Notes under the pieces: generated by a model | What the model was told of the DNA's origin: nothing | Seen by the model: only the letters and a program-made list of their open reading frames with translations | The model's database searches: none | Program-made: the position numbers and the translations under genes | In this document: piece by piece, positions 1 to 10,261 of the stretch | How the letters are laid out: each line of letters starts with the position of its first letter | How positions within the stretch are numbered: the first letter of the stretch is position 1 | Assembly (NCBI RefSeq): GCF_963678635.1 | Contig: NC_087064.1 | Span: 69,120,123-69,184,122, forward strand | Length of the DNA stretch: 64,000 nt | Source of the DNA: Symsagittifera roscoffensis | Lineage: Eukaryota > Xenacoelomorpha > Acoela > Convolutidae | Direction: 5' to 3'

Positions 1-425
1 TTTCTAAAATTTGAATTTTTTATGAAAATCATCCCCCCACACGCCATATAAAGTACAAAAAGATAAATTTTGTTCCTTGTAACAAATCAATTATGGCAAA
101 TAAGCTTCGTTCAACCAATTTAGAACGATTTATGAGACGGATTAAATCTCCGCTTACGCGTTAACTGCGCGAATTATATCGCGCGTTAATTGTCCCAAAT
201 TGGTCGAAATGGCCAAAATGGCAATCTTTAAACCCTCATAACTTTACGAAAAATGATCACAGGTGAAATATCTTTTCAAACGTTAGCTCAGGACAACAAT
301 GGCTTTGGAATGATATTAAAAAAATCCGTCAAAAATGGCTAGTTAAAAAGTCGAAATTTGTCTGAAGAAAAAAAAACCCACCCCGAGCACAAATATTCCG
401 TTACTTTCGTATCGAACGTCGGAAC
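1..425 (-). mobile_element. Rolling-circle (Helentron-like) non-autonomous element, copy 1, cut by window edge
   Basis: The copy is in minus orientation. Its 5' terminus GTTCCGAC is at 425 and its 3' end lies outside the window. The body shows the family landmarks: TGTGCTCGGGGTGG near the 5' end, GATCACAGGTGAAATAT (reverse), the GCGCGAT...CGCGC inverted motif and CCGCTTACGCGTTAA. It is followed after AA by the 3' end of the next copy, so this is the first member of a head-to-tail array. Confidence 0.75.
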
Positions 426-427
426 AA

Positions 428-1224
428 CAAGACTGCTCGTATCAGGGCGAAGCCCTGAATGTTCCGACTGCCTTTTAAGGCTTATGGAGCAGCAGTAATA
501 ACATTTAAAAAATTAAATGAAATAAAAAAAAAATGAAAATTTTTTTTTCTAAAATTTGAAATTTTTTATGAAAATCATCCCCCCACACGCCATATAAAGT
601 ACAAAAAGATATGGGGGTTTAAAGATTGTCATTTTGGTCAATTTGAGACTTTTAAAGCGCGATATATTTCGCGCTATTAAAGCGTAAGCGGAGAATTAAT
701 CCGTCTTAGAAATCGTTTCAAATTGGTTGAAAGAAGCTTATTTGCTATAATTGACTTTTTACAAGCAGCGAAATATATCCTTTGTACTTTATATGGCGTG
801 TGGGTGGATGATTTTCATTAAAAAATTTTTTTATAATTTTAGAAAAAAAAATTTTTCATTTTTTTGTTACATTAAATTTTTTGATGTTAATACTGCTCCA
901 TAAACCTTAATCGATTTATGAGGAACGATTTATGAGACGGATTAAATCTCCGCTTACGCGTTAACTGCGCGAATTATATCGCGCGTTAATTGTCCCAAAT
1001 TGGTCGAAATTGCCAAAATGGCAATCTTTAAACCCTCATAACTTTACGAAAAATGATCACAGGTGAAATATTTTTTCAAACGTTAGCTCAGGACAACAAT
1101 GGCTTTGGAATGATATTAAAAAAATCCGTCAAAAATGGCTAGTTAAAAAGTCGAAATTTGTCTGAAGAAAAAAAACCCACCCCGAGCACAAATATTCCGT
1201 TACTTTTGTATCGAACGTCGGAAC
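428..1224 (-). mobile_element. Rolling-circle (Helentron-like) element, copy 2, with inverted middle
   Basis: The 3' terminus, with hairpin CAGGGCGAAGCCCTG (as read on plus), is at 428-460 and the 5' terminus GTTCCGAC at 1224. From about 611 to 912 the sequence runs in the opposite orientation (ATGGGGGTTTAAAGATTG to CTGCTCCATAAACC). The copy therefore carries an internal inversion or a recombined second copy. It joins copy 3 through AA. Confidence 0.75.
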
Positions 1225-1226
1225 AA

Positions 1227-1784
1227 CAAGACTGCTCGTATCAGGGCGAAGCCCTGAATGTTCCGACTGCCTTTTAAGGCTTATGGAGCAGCAGTAATAA
1301 CATTTAAAAAATTTAATGAAATAAAAAAAAATGAAATTTTTTTTTTCTAAAATTTGAAATTTTTTATGAAAATCATCCCCCCACACGCCATATAAAGTAC
1401 AAAAAGATAGATTTCGTTCCTTGTAACAAATCAATTATGACAAATAAGCTTCGTCAACCAATTTGGAACGATTTATAAGACGGTTTAAACCTCCGCTTAC
1501 GCGTTAATAGCGCGAATTATATCGCGCGTTAATTGTCCCAAACTGGTCAAAATGGGCAAAATGGCAATCTTTAAACCCTCATAATTTTATGAAAAATGAT
1601 CACAGGTGAAATATACCTCAGGACAACAATGAAAAATGATCACAGGTGAAATATACCTCAGGACAACAATACCTTTTGAATGATACAAAAAAATTCCGTC
1701 AAAAATGGTCGAAATTTGTCTGAAGAAAAAAAAAACCCACCCCGAGCACAAATATTCCGTTACTTTCGTATCGAAAGTCGGAAC
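1227..1784 (-). mobile_element. Rolling-circle (Helentron-like) element, copy 3, near full length
   Basis: Both ends are present: the 3' hairpin end from 1227 and the 5' GTTCCGAC end at 1784. A 40-bp tandem duplication (unit GAAAAATGATCACAGGTGAA...) sits at about 1589-1669. The copy contains no coding sequence for a transposase, so it is non-autonomous. Confidence 0.8.
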
Positions 1785-1789
1785 AAAAA

Positions 1790-2861
1790 GTTACGAAATT
1801 TACTTTTAGAGATTTTTTGGGAAAAGAAAACATTGTAATCGATTTTATAAAAAAAATCATTTTTCAGAAAATTCTCAGCTAGCGAAGCAAAGGTGTGCTC
1901 CAAATGAATCATTCGCTAGATTTTTGATGAAAAAATTTTTTCCACGGCTGGATATGAGAATGTTTTGACATTATAAATACATGTATATTTGAGTTCATTT
2001 TACGCTTTGTTTGACAAAAAAGCTACATAAACTGCTGAACAGATTATTCAAGCGCTGGCGAGATCATAGTCAAAATATCCTGACGCTAGTCATATTTCAT
2101 TGAGATCAAGAGTATTAATTATTGAGCCGCGTTTCTGGTTGTCTGGGTTTTTTGTGGTCTTTACCATTGAACCACGCTTTTTGCGTGAATGAAATCTTTT
2201 TGAAGTTTTTATCATGGAACTACACGTTTTCTGCGTGACTGAATTTCATAAAACAGTTCTTAGCATTTATTTTGGCTTTGATATAGAATTAACCGAGGAT
2301 GCTTTTGGTAAACTGCAATCTGTTGCATTACCACCCAAAAGGTCCCCTTTTTGGAACTGTTTTGAGAGGCCTCAATTTTTGGCTATATATGTAGGTGGGT
2401 TTATGGGAAAGCGCGACAAAAAAGCACAGTTTTTATAGTCAGAGCCTTCCAATGAGAGCCTGTTGCTCAATTTTTATAGCCTAATTCGGGTGTGTCCGGT
2501 GAGCTCAAAAAATATTCGATTGACTTTAAAACAGGTCGAAAAAATTTTCATTTTTTGAAAATCAAGGCATTTTTCCACCCTGGACCCCGACCCCTTCCAC
2601 CCCTTATTTCAAGTTTTTTATTATTTTTTTATTTTCACGTTTAACTATGACTACCTGTTTGAAGATACAAGGTGAAGAAAGAATGAAGAATTAATGTGTT
2701 CACAATAGTTAGTATGTTCACCATGCCAAGTCTCATTGATTTATGACAATATTATATGAGTTTTTCAAAAGCGAAGTTCAAATGGGCGGCGTTAAAGTCG
2801 GAAAAAAAGAAAAAAAATCATCAAGAAAACAACCCTATATAGATGTGACAGTGTAAGTTAC
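1790..2861. other. Unassigned DNA downstream of GPCR exon 7
   Basis: This stretch should hold, or lie before, the receptor's last exon. No acceptor followed by a plausible helix-8/tail frame was found. A 74-codon open frame at 2214-2438 (plus strand) has no recognisable domain and is not called. Confidence 0.4.
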
Positions 2862-3002
2862 CTGGAAAGTGTACACGAATGGGTTGACGATGCTGTTGAG
2901 GAAGAAGAATGCATAGACCAGTCTGAGACTCACTTCACAGCCCAGAGGACTGGCCTCATACAGAGCTTCAGTGTCCAGAAAAGCCCACAGCTGGAACTGG
3001 AT
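2862..3002 (-). CDS. GPCR exon 7: third extracellular loop and TM7 with NPxxY
   Basis: The exon encodes residues 385-431, exactly 47 codons, phase 0 at both ends. The acceptor is GTGTTTTAG|ATC and the donor TTCCAG|GTAACT. It contains a long third extracellular loop (LDTEALYEASPLG) with a Cys, then TM7 with N7.45 and N7.49-P-F-V-Y7.53. The clear donor after YTFQ shows that at least one further exon, with helix 8, the tail and the stop, must follow toward lower coordinates. I searched 1790-2861 by eye and found no convincing continuation. Confidence 0.93.
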
Positions 3003-3152
3003 CTAAAACACATGCAATCTCAATGCAAAAAAAATCTTATTGATAGCAAATGCTTATAATCTTTTTATCAAAATTGCCAGAACAGGAAACGCAATGATGA
3101 TTGAAGATTAGAGCCCATTAGAAAGCATAGTAAATGAATAATATATGAAGTA

Positions 3153-3276
3153 TAAATTTTGTGGGCTGGGTAAGGTTGCCTCATCCTTAAGCAACGAGCA
3201 TGGATCATGGTGGGCCTCGAACATCCGACCTTTCGATTGAGAGGCGGAGACGCTCCCCATCGCCCTCTAACATGCC
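3153..3276 (-). mobile_element. tRNA-derived SINE (family B) in intron 6
   Basis: Read on the minus strand, the head has a tRNA-like B box (GGTCGGATGTTCGAGGCC) preceded by GCGTCTCCGCCTCTCAATCG. The tail is CCACCATGATCCATGCTCG... and ends in GCCCACAAAA. A second copy of the same tail is at 44200-44341 on the opposite strand, which makes this a dispersed family rather than a tRNA gene. Confidence 0.7.
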
Positions 3277-3406
3277 AAAATTTTGAATAGTTTGATCAAT
3301 TGAGCACAAAAAAAAACATTTGAGCTTGCTTTCCTGGGGCGTTACAATCGGAAATAATTCGAAAAAAGTTTTTTTTTGTCTGTTTTTTGGTCTTTTTCTT
3401 GGTCAC

Positions 3407-3629
3407 CTGGAATGGTAGGAGACAAACTGCAAATACGGATACCACAATCATCACCAGCTTGGCTGTCCTCTCGTTCCGCTTGCGAGCAGCCACTGCTTGC
3501 TGACTCATTCCTGCGCTCGCCCCATTTTTCTGTCGAACCACACACCCCGGATCAGTCCCCGCACAGGACGTTGATAGCTCCAAGTCTGTCTCGACTGAGA
3601 GATATGCTGCTCCATTTCTATAGTAGAAA
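3407..3629 (-). CDS. GPCR exon 6: end of third cytoplasmic loop and TM6
   Basis: The exon encodes the last base of His310 and residues 311-384. The donor is TTCCAG|GTGACC. Two acceptors fit the phase: AATTCAG at 3630 and CTACTATAG at 3618, 12 bases apart. They give products differing by four residues; I chose the upstream one arbitrarily. The membrane-proximal end of the loop is basic (ARKRNERTAK), then TM6 follows (LVMIVVSVFAVCLLPFQ). F6.44 and P6.50 are present, but the usual CWxP is CLLP, so the toggle-switch Trp6.48 is Leu (residue 380). The exon ends at a codon boundary. Confidence 0.9.
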
Positions 3630-4558
3630 CTGAATTGAAAGCGGTTGATCAAATGTATTGATTATCTATTCATAAAAATATAAAATTCGGTATCTCAAAT
3701 TTATTATTTGATATACCGAATGTTTTGACCAACTCGTCCAATTTGCGTATGTTTTTGACAGTCTCGGCTGATTTCAGTTATTCTTCGACTTTCTTGACGA
3801 AAAAAAGTGCTCGATGTTGCTACACCCAAGCCTACATGTTTCGACCATCTCAACTGAATGTGGGTATTTTTCTACTTTCAACTACCAACATAAGATATCC
3901 AAAAATAAATGTTTGTATTTATGTTTGGTATTTTTTAGCCAATCTCTTGACCCTATTCAACTTTTAGATAATTAAAAAGACAAAATGAATTCCCACAAAC
4001 CATTCATACACATTTTCTATGATATTAATCAAAGTTCTGATCTTCAATCTTTTTGACACTGTGCAGAACTTAGTGTTGTAAAGATGCAATTTCGATAAAA
4101 TTATCTGAAAGTTTCTCGAATTTACTGGTGTAAGCAGAGTATCAGATTTAGTGGGAAACTCCCTTTCCTCCTCGCCAGCCAAAAAATTTCCTCTTTCTTA
4201 CGATTGTATAACATCCATTTTTTGCTGACGTACTCTTGAATATTCTAAAGGTATTTATTTTTTGCTGACGAATATTCTAAAGGTATCTAATCAATTTTTT
4301 GCTGACGTACTTTTAAATGTTTTAAAAGTCGTCGACGCCAATATTTAATATTTTTAAGGAAGTAACACGCGCCGAAAAAAACGCAGATACAATGTTTTTT
4401 CTAACTTTTGCCAACGGCCCAAAAATTCTTTCCAAAAAAGATCTTTTTAGTGTTCTGGAAGAGTTCGGAAAATGAAATTGAATTCTTCCATAATATTTGC
4501 CATAAATTTCCAAAGTTCTCGTATCTGAATTTTTCAATGACTTAAGCATCAGTTTATT

Positions 4559-5062
4559 GTTCCGACTTTCGTAACGAAAGTAACGGAATATTTGTGCTCA
4601 GGAGGGTTGTTTTTTTTCAGACAAATTTCGAATTTTTAACTAGCCAATTTTGACGGAAATTTTTATATCATTCAAAAGGTATTGTTGTCTTGAGCTTAAT
4701 TTTGAAATGATATTTCACCGGTGATATTTTCTTGTAAAGTTATGGGGGTTGAAATATTTCCATATCGGCCCATTTGGGACAAAAAAACGCGCAATATATT
4801 TTTGCGCTATTAACGCGAAAGCGCAGATTTAATCCGTCTTAGAAATCGCTCTCTTAATTCGTTGAACGAGGCTGATTTGCCATATTTAATATGTTTCAAG
4901 GAGCGAAACATGTCATTTTGCACACATATGACGCCTGGGGTTATGATTTTCACAAAAAAATATCCTCTAATTTTTTACATCTTTTTTCAAGCTATTACTG
5001 CTCTATAGACCTTAAAAGGCAGTTGGAACATTCAAGGCTTCGCCCTGATACGAAACGTTTTG
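4559..5062 (+). mobile_element. Rolling-circle (Helentron-like) element in intron 5
   Basis: The 5' end is GTTCCGACTTTCG followed by CGAAAGTAACGGAATATTTG. The 3' part has AAAGGCAGTTGGAACATTCAAGGCTTCGCCCTGATACG. The hairpin is partly decayed. Confidence 0.75.
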
Positions 5063-5179
5063 TTTTGATTCGATTTTGCTCGATTTCATATCAATTTTGG
5101 TCAAACTTGTTGTTTCACGCACAAAATTTTCATGCTCAAAAGCTTTCTTAAAAAAACTAGAATATTCCTTCAATGTTTT

Positions 5180-5521
5180 CGAAAAAAGTTTTCGAAAAAT
5201 TTCGTCGCCGTGTTTTTTTAAGTCAACGAAACAGATTTTCCGAGCTCTCGCAAAACACTAAAAATATCCTGTTTTGGTCAAATTTTCTGCACTGCAGGCC
5301 CATTTTGAACAAAAATAGAGCGTTTTTTTGGCGCGCGCTCCTTCCTCAAAATTAATGTATATATCAGCGCCAAAGGCGCTTTTAGAAAAATTTTAGGGTC
5401 CTTCAGCCAAAAATGTATATCTCAAATGGTACAAACAAGGGGGACACTTAATGTCGGCAGGGGGTCGAATCCCTGAGGACGATAGCGTTCGCCCCCATCG
5501 CCCCCCCTAAATCCGCCCCTG
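5180..5521. mobile_element. hAT-like MITE, left end lost
   Basis: The right terminus CTAAATCCGCCCCTG is intact at 5507-5521. The interior has the family landmarks GGCGCGCGCTCC, TCGGCAGGGGGTCGAATCCCTGAGG and CGAGCTCTCGCAAAACACTAAA. The left TIR is not recognisable. Confidence 0.6.
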
Positions 5522-5557
5522 TATCAATCAAGATCCTTTAAAGACGAGTGAAAGGAT

Positions 5558-5997
5558 CAGGGTGGATCCAGGATTTTCTTCAGGGGGGCGAATTTTTTTG
5601 GAAAATTTTTAAAAACTTTCCCGAGGTTTTTTTGGTCAATCAAATTGATGTTTCCAGCTCTCCGAAATCATTATAAAGATCTCATTTTGACCAACATTTT
5701 TGCACCGCAGGCAAATAAAAAAAAACAGGCCAAAAAACGCGTGTTTAGGCAAATTTGGATGTTTTTAACCAAAGAAGGCGCGTTTAGAAGGCGCTTTTAG
5801 ATAGTTTTGAGCGTCGGTGTCATAGGTTAGTACTGAATGTCATAGGTTAGTACCAAAAGGGGGGACCCTTTAGGTTGACAGTAAAACTGGATGTCATAGG
5901 TTAGTACCAAAAGGGGGGACCCTTTAGGTCGACAGTGGGTCAGATCCCTAAGAAAATGGCGTATGCACCGCCATCCCGCCCCCTAAATCCGGCCCTG
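5558..5997. mobile_element. hAT-like MITE with 8-bp target duplication and internal tandem repeat
   Basis: The left TIR is CAGGGTGGATCCAGG and the right end CTAAATCCGGCCCTG. The flanks are GAAAGGAT and AAAAGGAT, an 8-bp duplication with one mismatch. Inside, a unit containing TGTCATAGGTTAGTACC and GGGGGGACCCTTTAGG is repeated in tandem at about 5817-5935. Confidence 0.75.
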
Positions 5998-6133
5998 AAA
6001 AGGATCGTCACACAAGCTGTTCAACTTTTTACGGAGAGTCGCTGCTGATTTTAAGCCCCGGGTTTTGATTTACATGCAATGTTTTTGCTTATTTTGTTGA
6101 TAAGTTTTAAATTAAGATTTCAATTAAACTCAC

Positions 6134-6434
6134 TGGTTATAAGTGGGGCCATCATTTTTTCTATCAGTCGAGGAAGTCGCATTCGTGTTTTTGATCATCA
6201 GGCAGGCAGGGGAGGGATTTTTTGCAACTGGCGACTTTTTCTTAGTGGCAATATTGTCATTGTTGTTGTTATTGTTATTATAACTGCTGTTGTTTGCTGC
6301 AGTGATAGTGGCCGAGTGTTTCTTCTGTTCTCTCTCTTTTAGGGTGGTGAGTATTTTGTGGTATAGACCAACGACCATGCTAAGTGGGACCACATATGTG
6401 AACAGGAAAGTAACCACTGCCCACATTTTCATTG
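6134..6434 (-). CDS. GPCR exon 5: TM5 and Asn-rich third cytoplasmic loop
   Basis: The exon encodes residues 210-309 plus two bases of His310. The acceptor is TGTGTTGTAG|CA and the donor AACCA|GTGAGT. TM5 carries P5.50 and Y5.58 (VVPLSMVVGLY, residues 224-234). The third cytoplasmic loop then begins with a basic stretch (LKEREQKK). It contains an Asn-rich tract (residues 257-270) encoded by an AAT/AAC-type trinucleotide run, then a Lys/Pro/Ser-rich segment. The loop continues into exon 6 and totals roughly 120 residues, long for a peptide receptor. The Asn run is low-complexity and probably varies in length between individuals. Confidence 0.9.
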
Positions 6435-6891
6435 CTACAACACATGTATTTTTACTAACAAACATTATTCAGCAATTAAGAAATTCTGATTTTTTTGAAA
6501 ACTGAAAAAAATGATATATCTTTGATAAAAAACTGTCAATTGATTCTAAAAAAGTTGGCTAATCAAACTATCTGAAATTATTAACAAAGTGGAATGATCA
6601 TCGTAAGAACATTTCAGTTTTGAGGGGGCTTTGAAAATAAATTTTGAAAATTATCGACAAAATTATCTAATTGGTGGCGTAGTTTATGATATGAAATCTC
6701 CAGTTTTTAAAGCCACATTTGAGTGAATGAAGTTGTTCGTTATACGCCTCCCACTACAATCCTCCGCCCTGGAGAAAACCCCAGATCTGCACCTGGTTGG
6801 AATTAATTGCATGTATTTTGGCATGTACTTGTGCGAGCTTATTTAAATGTCTCTATAGTCTTAATTAGAAAGAAGGCTGAAAGGGGCTTAC

Positions 6892-7064
6892 CTGAGTTGG
6901 GTGGTAGTAGTGTGGAGAGAATTCTGTCGTAGGAGGACCACTTGATGGCACAAGTGTTCATGAGGGAGTCTGAGTAGATGTATCCAGTGAAGAAGTGGGG
7001 CAGAGAGACCAGGGCAGCCACCAGCCAAACCACACCCAACACACGCACACAGTTACGTGCATTC
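6892..7064 (-). CDS. GPCR exon 4: TM4 and second extracellular loop
   Basis: The exon encodes the last base of Arg152, residues 153-209 and one base of Ala210. The acceptor is TTTGTTTGTAG|GAATGC and the donor CTCAG|GTAAGC. It starts with a basic loop (NARNCVR), then TM4 with W4.50 at residue 165 and a Pro near the TM4 end (SLPHFF), then ECL2 with Cys190 (NTCAIKW), the expected disulfide partner of Cys113. The exon continues to a PPNS stretch before TM5. Its first ~38 bases together with the acceptor occur again in degenerate form several times upstream (7085-7470), so this exon's 5' border is part of a tandem repeat. Confidence 0.93.
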
Positions 7065-7470
7065 CTACAAACAAAAAACCTAGCATAAAAATTCTATAAA
7101 AACTTTCTCGGTGTCGAGAAAAAGTACCCACTACACGCACCCAATACGTGCATTCCTCTACAGGAAAAGAAACAGAACAAAAAGTTAAAAAATAACAATC
7201 TCAGTGTCGAAAAATCACCCAACACACGCACGCCGTTACACGCATTCCTAAAAACAAAAAGAAACATCAGAAAAATTTCTATAAAAATTTTCTCAATTTT
7301 GAGAAAAAATACCCAACACACGAACCCAATACGTGTATTCCACAAAAATAAAGAGAGGAAAAAGTTCCAAAAAACAGTCTCATTGTGAGTTGCGCGCATT
7401 CCTACACACACAAAAAAAAACATAAAACAAAATTTTGTAAAAACATTCTCAGTATCAAGAAAAAACATTT
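7025..7470 (-). repeat. ~92-bp tandem repeat containing duplicated splice acceptor and exon 4 start
   Basis: The plus-strand landmark ATTCC(T/A) recurs at 7061, 7152, 7244, 7337 and 7398 (steps 91, 92, 93, 61). Each unit holds an A-rich stretch (a T-rich tract on the gene strand), the acceptor-like TAGGAATGC and sequence like the first ~38 nt of exon 4. Units at 7244 and 7398 keep a full polypyrimidine-AG. The unit at 7337 has lost the AG (GTG). The first unit is the real exon border. Confidence 0.85.
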
Positions 7471-8111
7471 AATGGTTCTCAAGCATGTCATTTCAAATAA
7501 TGTCAAAATATAGTGTCTTTAGGAGCAAAAAAAAAGATATTTTTTGACGATTAACTTCAACGAAGCTGCTACTACGAAGAAGTTCTTAAAGCTTGATTTT
7601 GAAAGTTTCCGTTTTCAGACTAAACGGCACGCAAATTGCGAGTGACACGATGCAAGTTTGAAAAATGTCATTTTGATTTTTGGATTAACTTAGCTGCTAT
7701 TACATTTCAATTAACAATTTTTTTCCACATTATTTGCCCGTCATTGCATAAAATTAAAGTTAGATTTTTTTAACTTATTTTTTTTATTGTTGTGGTCGGA
7801 ACATTCTGCGCTTTGGATTAACTGTCTATCATTTTAAAGTTTGTTGATCGAAAATAAGAAAATATGAAAGGAGAGATTATTCGCTGAACTTGGAAAAACA
7901 GTAAGACCTGAGACACATTTACGACCCGATTTTATGTGGTATTGGTATGAATTATAGTTATATCAGTAGGTCTTTGAAGCATTCAAAAATTTATTAGAAA
8001 CTTATAATATGCATAGAACACAGACTGATTGATAAACACAAATTTTTTTTTTAAGAAAATGTAACAAAATGTTTCAAAACCCTTTCATTACGCTAAACAA
8101 ACAATTTTGTC

Positions 8112-8496
8112 GCGGAATACGCAAGGTTGCTAATTTTTTGATCGTCTTTGCCGTTTTGGAATCCACGCACGAACAGATAGAAAAAAAAAAATTTGCCTAA
8201 ACTAGCTCCAAAAACCAGCAAACATGTGCAATTCGCAATAAACTTTGAGAGGTCCGAAAATTTTGTGGAATCCACAAACAATGTATTTTCATTACCTTAA
8301 AAATTTTAGTTTAAGGGTATCCTCTTACGTTTGCAGAATCTGCTTACAATTTGAGAAATCTTTTTTCATCATTATTTATATACATTACAAATTTGTGAAT
8401 TCCTCTTACATTAGCTGAAGCAGCTTACAATTTGCTGAATAAGCTTTTATTTGCGGAACCAAAATAATAGCCATACTTGTTTGTTGCGGAATCCGC
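8112..8496. repeat. Cluster of short palindromes of the form GCGGAATCCGC
   Basis: Five short palindromes occur at 8112 (GCGGAATACGC), 8265 (GTGGAATCCAC), 8333 (GCAGAATCTGC), 8414 (GCTGAAGCAGC) and 8486 (GCGGAATCCGC). Stem bases differ but remain paired. TTACAATTTG repeats between them. It looks like a degraded foldback element. Confidence 0.5.
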
Positions 8497-10261
8497 AAAT
8501 AAAATTAATGCGCCAAAAATAATAATCTTACAGGAACTTCTACGCAGAATACACAAATATTCGTAGATGGAATCCACTTACAAGGTGTAACAAGTTTACA
8601 GACTCGTCTCTGGCTTCCAGTGAGCTACAGATGTCCAATTGAGCGCCTACCCATTAATTTGAACTCTTAATATTTTTCTAAAGAGACTTGGAGTTTCAAA
8701 AAAAGCTCATTTTTTCTAGAACTGCCTAGAACAATCATTCTTTCTCAAACAATTCAATTTGAACTTTTGAAAAATCTGACCGATTTTTTACAAAGATTTT
8801 AAAAAAGTTTTCGTCGTTTTGAAAACCAGACTTTCGATTAGAACAGATTTCAATTAGCAGGATTTTTTTTGAGACAATGTGGCACAATAAACAAAAATAT
8901 TCATCAAAATAACTTTGAAACGATATTTAAGTTAAGCATTTTTCAAAGTATTAAGGTGAGCTTGTTTGAAACGCATAAGTTGAGCAGAAGCAAAACAAAA
9001 TCGAGAAAAAAAAACTATTTCAAAAAGAAAATTTGCAAACGTTGGGTAAGCAGAAGACTGTATGGCTAGTTGAAGCATTTTAAATTTGAGCGTTATCGTT
9101 AAACAATCATAACTCGATATAATAAATCCAATTTTGAAAGACTTTTTATATTTTCAGATAGACTTTATTGACGTTGAAACCATCAGCTTCACTTATGATT
9201 ATTCCTATTCAGTCATAACATTTGGAATAATTTTTCCAGCTACATCGCTCGGGTACTATAATATTAGGTTTTTCGATTTAACTATGATACCATTTCTAAA
9301 CGCGAAAAAAAATGAAAGATAAGAGCTGGCAAAAACAGAAAAAAAAATTCAAAATTTTTAACCCCAAACAAATTTTCCTTCTATCAGAAAAAAATCAATA
9401 ATATAGCCATTCAAACTATTAAGGGTTCAGACTAATACAAGTATTATCAATTTTTTTAGGTTACAATCAGTGGCTTTATTAGATTTTTCTGAAGGACGCA
9501 GGTTTTCTTTTGAAAATTGTCCATTATTTTTTTTGTTAATTGCATGGCTTAAAACTTTTTTATATTAGGCTGGCAAACATTTTATTCACAAGTTTTTCAA
9601 ATAAAGTGGCAACTTTTGAAAAGATAACTTTTTTCAGAAAAGTTTCGGAAATCACTTTTGTCACACAGAAATGTCTCGAAGCGTTTGTTTCCCTTAATTC
9701 AGAGAAAGCTCAAAAGTGAGTGAATTATAATATCATACCAATGCTTTTTCAGAGGTGATTCACATCTGAAAAGTTTTTAAAAAAATGTTTGGGTCTTGAG
9801 AAAAACTGGTTTAGATTTTTTCGTTTTTGAAACAAAGTGAGATTGAGAAATTTGACTGGAAGTTTTCTTCACATTTGAACATACTAAAACTTTAACAATG
9901 GTTGGCTATTAATTACCACTCATTCATTCATTTTTTACTAATTCACTTTTTGCTTTCAAAAAAACATTATAATTTTTATTAATATTTTCTTTTCAACTAA
10001 AGTGGTCAGAACCTTATGTGCTATTTGCATGGCAATCGGTTATACTTTTAAATTTTTGGTGCTCACATAGGTGGAATCAAACTATAACTTTATACGACTA
10101 ATTGTTTGTAGTAATTTATCTCGAATTTTATTTCAACCATCTTTTCTTTGTTATAAGAAAGACAGCGACCTTTTTTAGTTAACCAGCCAGAAGCCTAACC
10201 TGGAGGTTAATTATTTAAGATTAAATGAACTATGGCTATCTTACAAGAGCTAACCTTGAAA

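Larger units (their letters stand above)
3630..6133 (-). other. Intron 5 of the GPCR gene (~2.5 kb)
   Basis: This GT-AG intron lies between exons 5 and 6. It contains a rolling-circle-like copy (4559-5062), two hAT-like elements back to back (5180-5521 and 5558-5997) and a three-unit repeat of TTTTTTGCTGACG plus AATATTCTAAAGGTAT at about 4215-4325. No other coding signal is seen. Confidence 0.75.

Noticed and set aside
428-460. Hairpin CAGGGCGAAGCCCTG as a transcription terminator
   Set aside because: It recurs at a fixed place in every copy of the rolling-circle-like family and marks its 3' end; a bacterial-type terminator makes no sense here.
2214-2438. 74-codon plus-strand frame downstream of receptor exon 7
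   Set aside because: It is on the wrong strand for the receptor tail, with no domain and no splice signals.
3178-3276. Possible tRNA gene
   Set aside because: Stems do not close into a cloverleaf and the body recurs at 44.2 kb, so it is a SINE.
7094-7468. 124-codon minus-strand frame with repeated Cys-Val-Gly-Met-like segments
   Set aside because: It is a read-through of the tandemly duplicated exon 4 border, not an independent exon.
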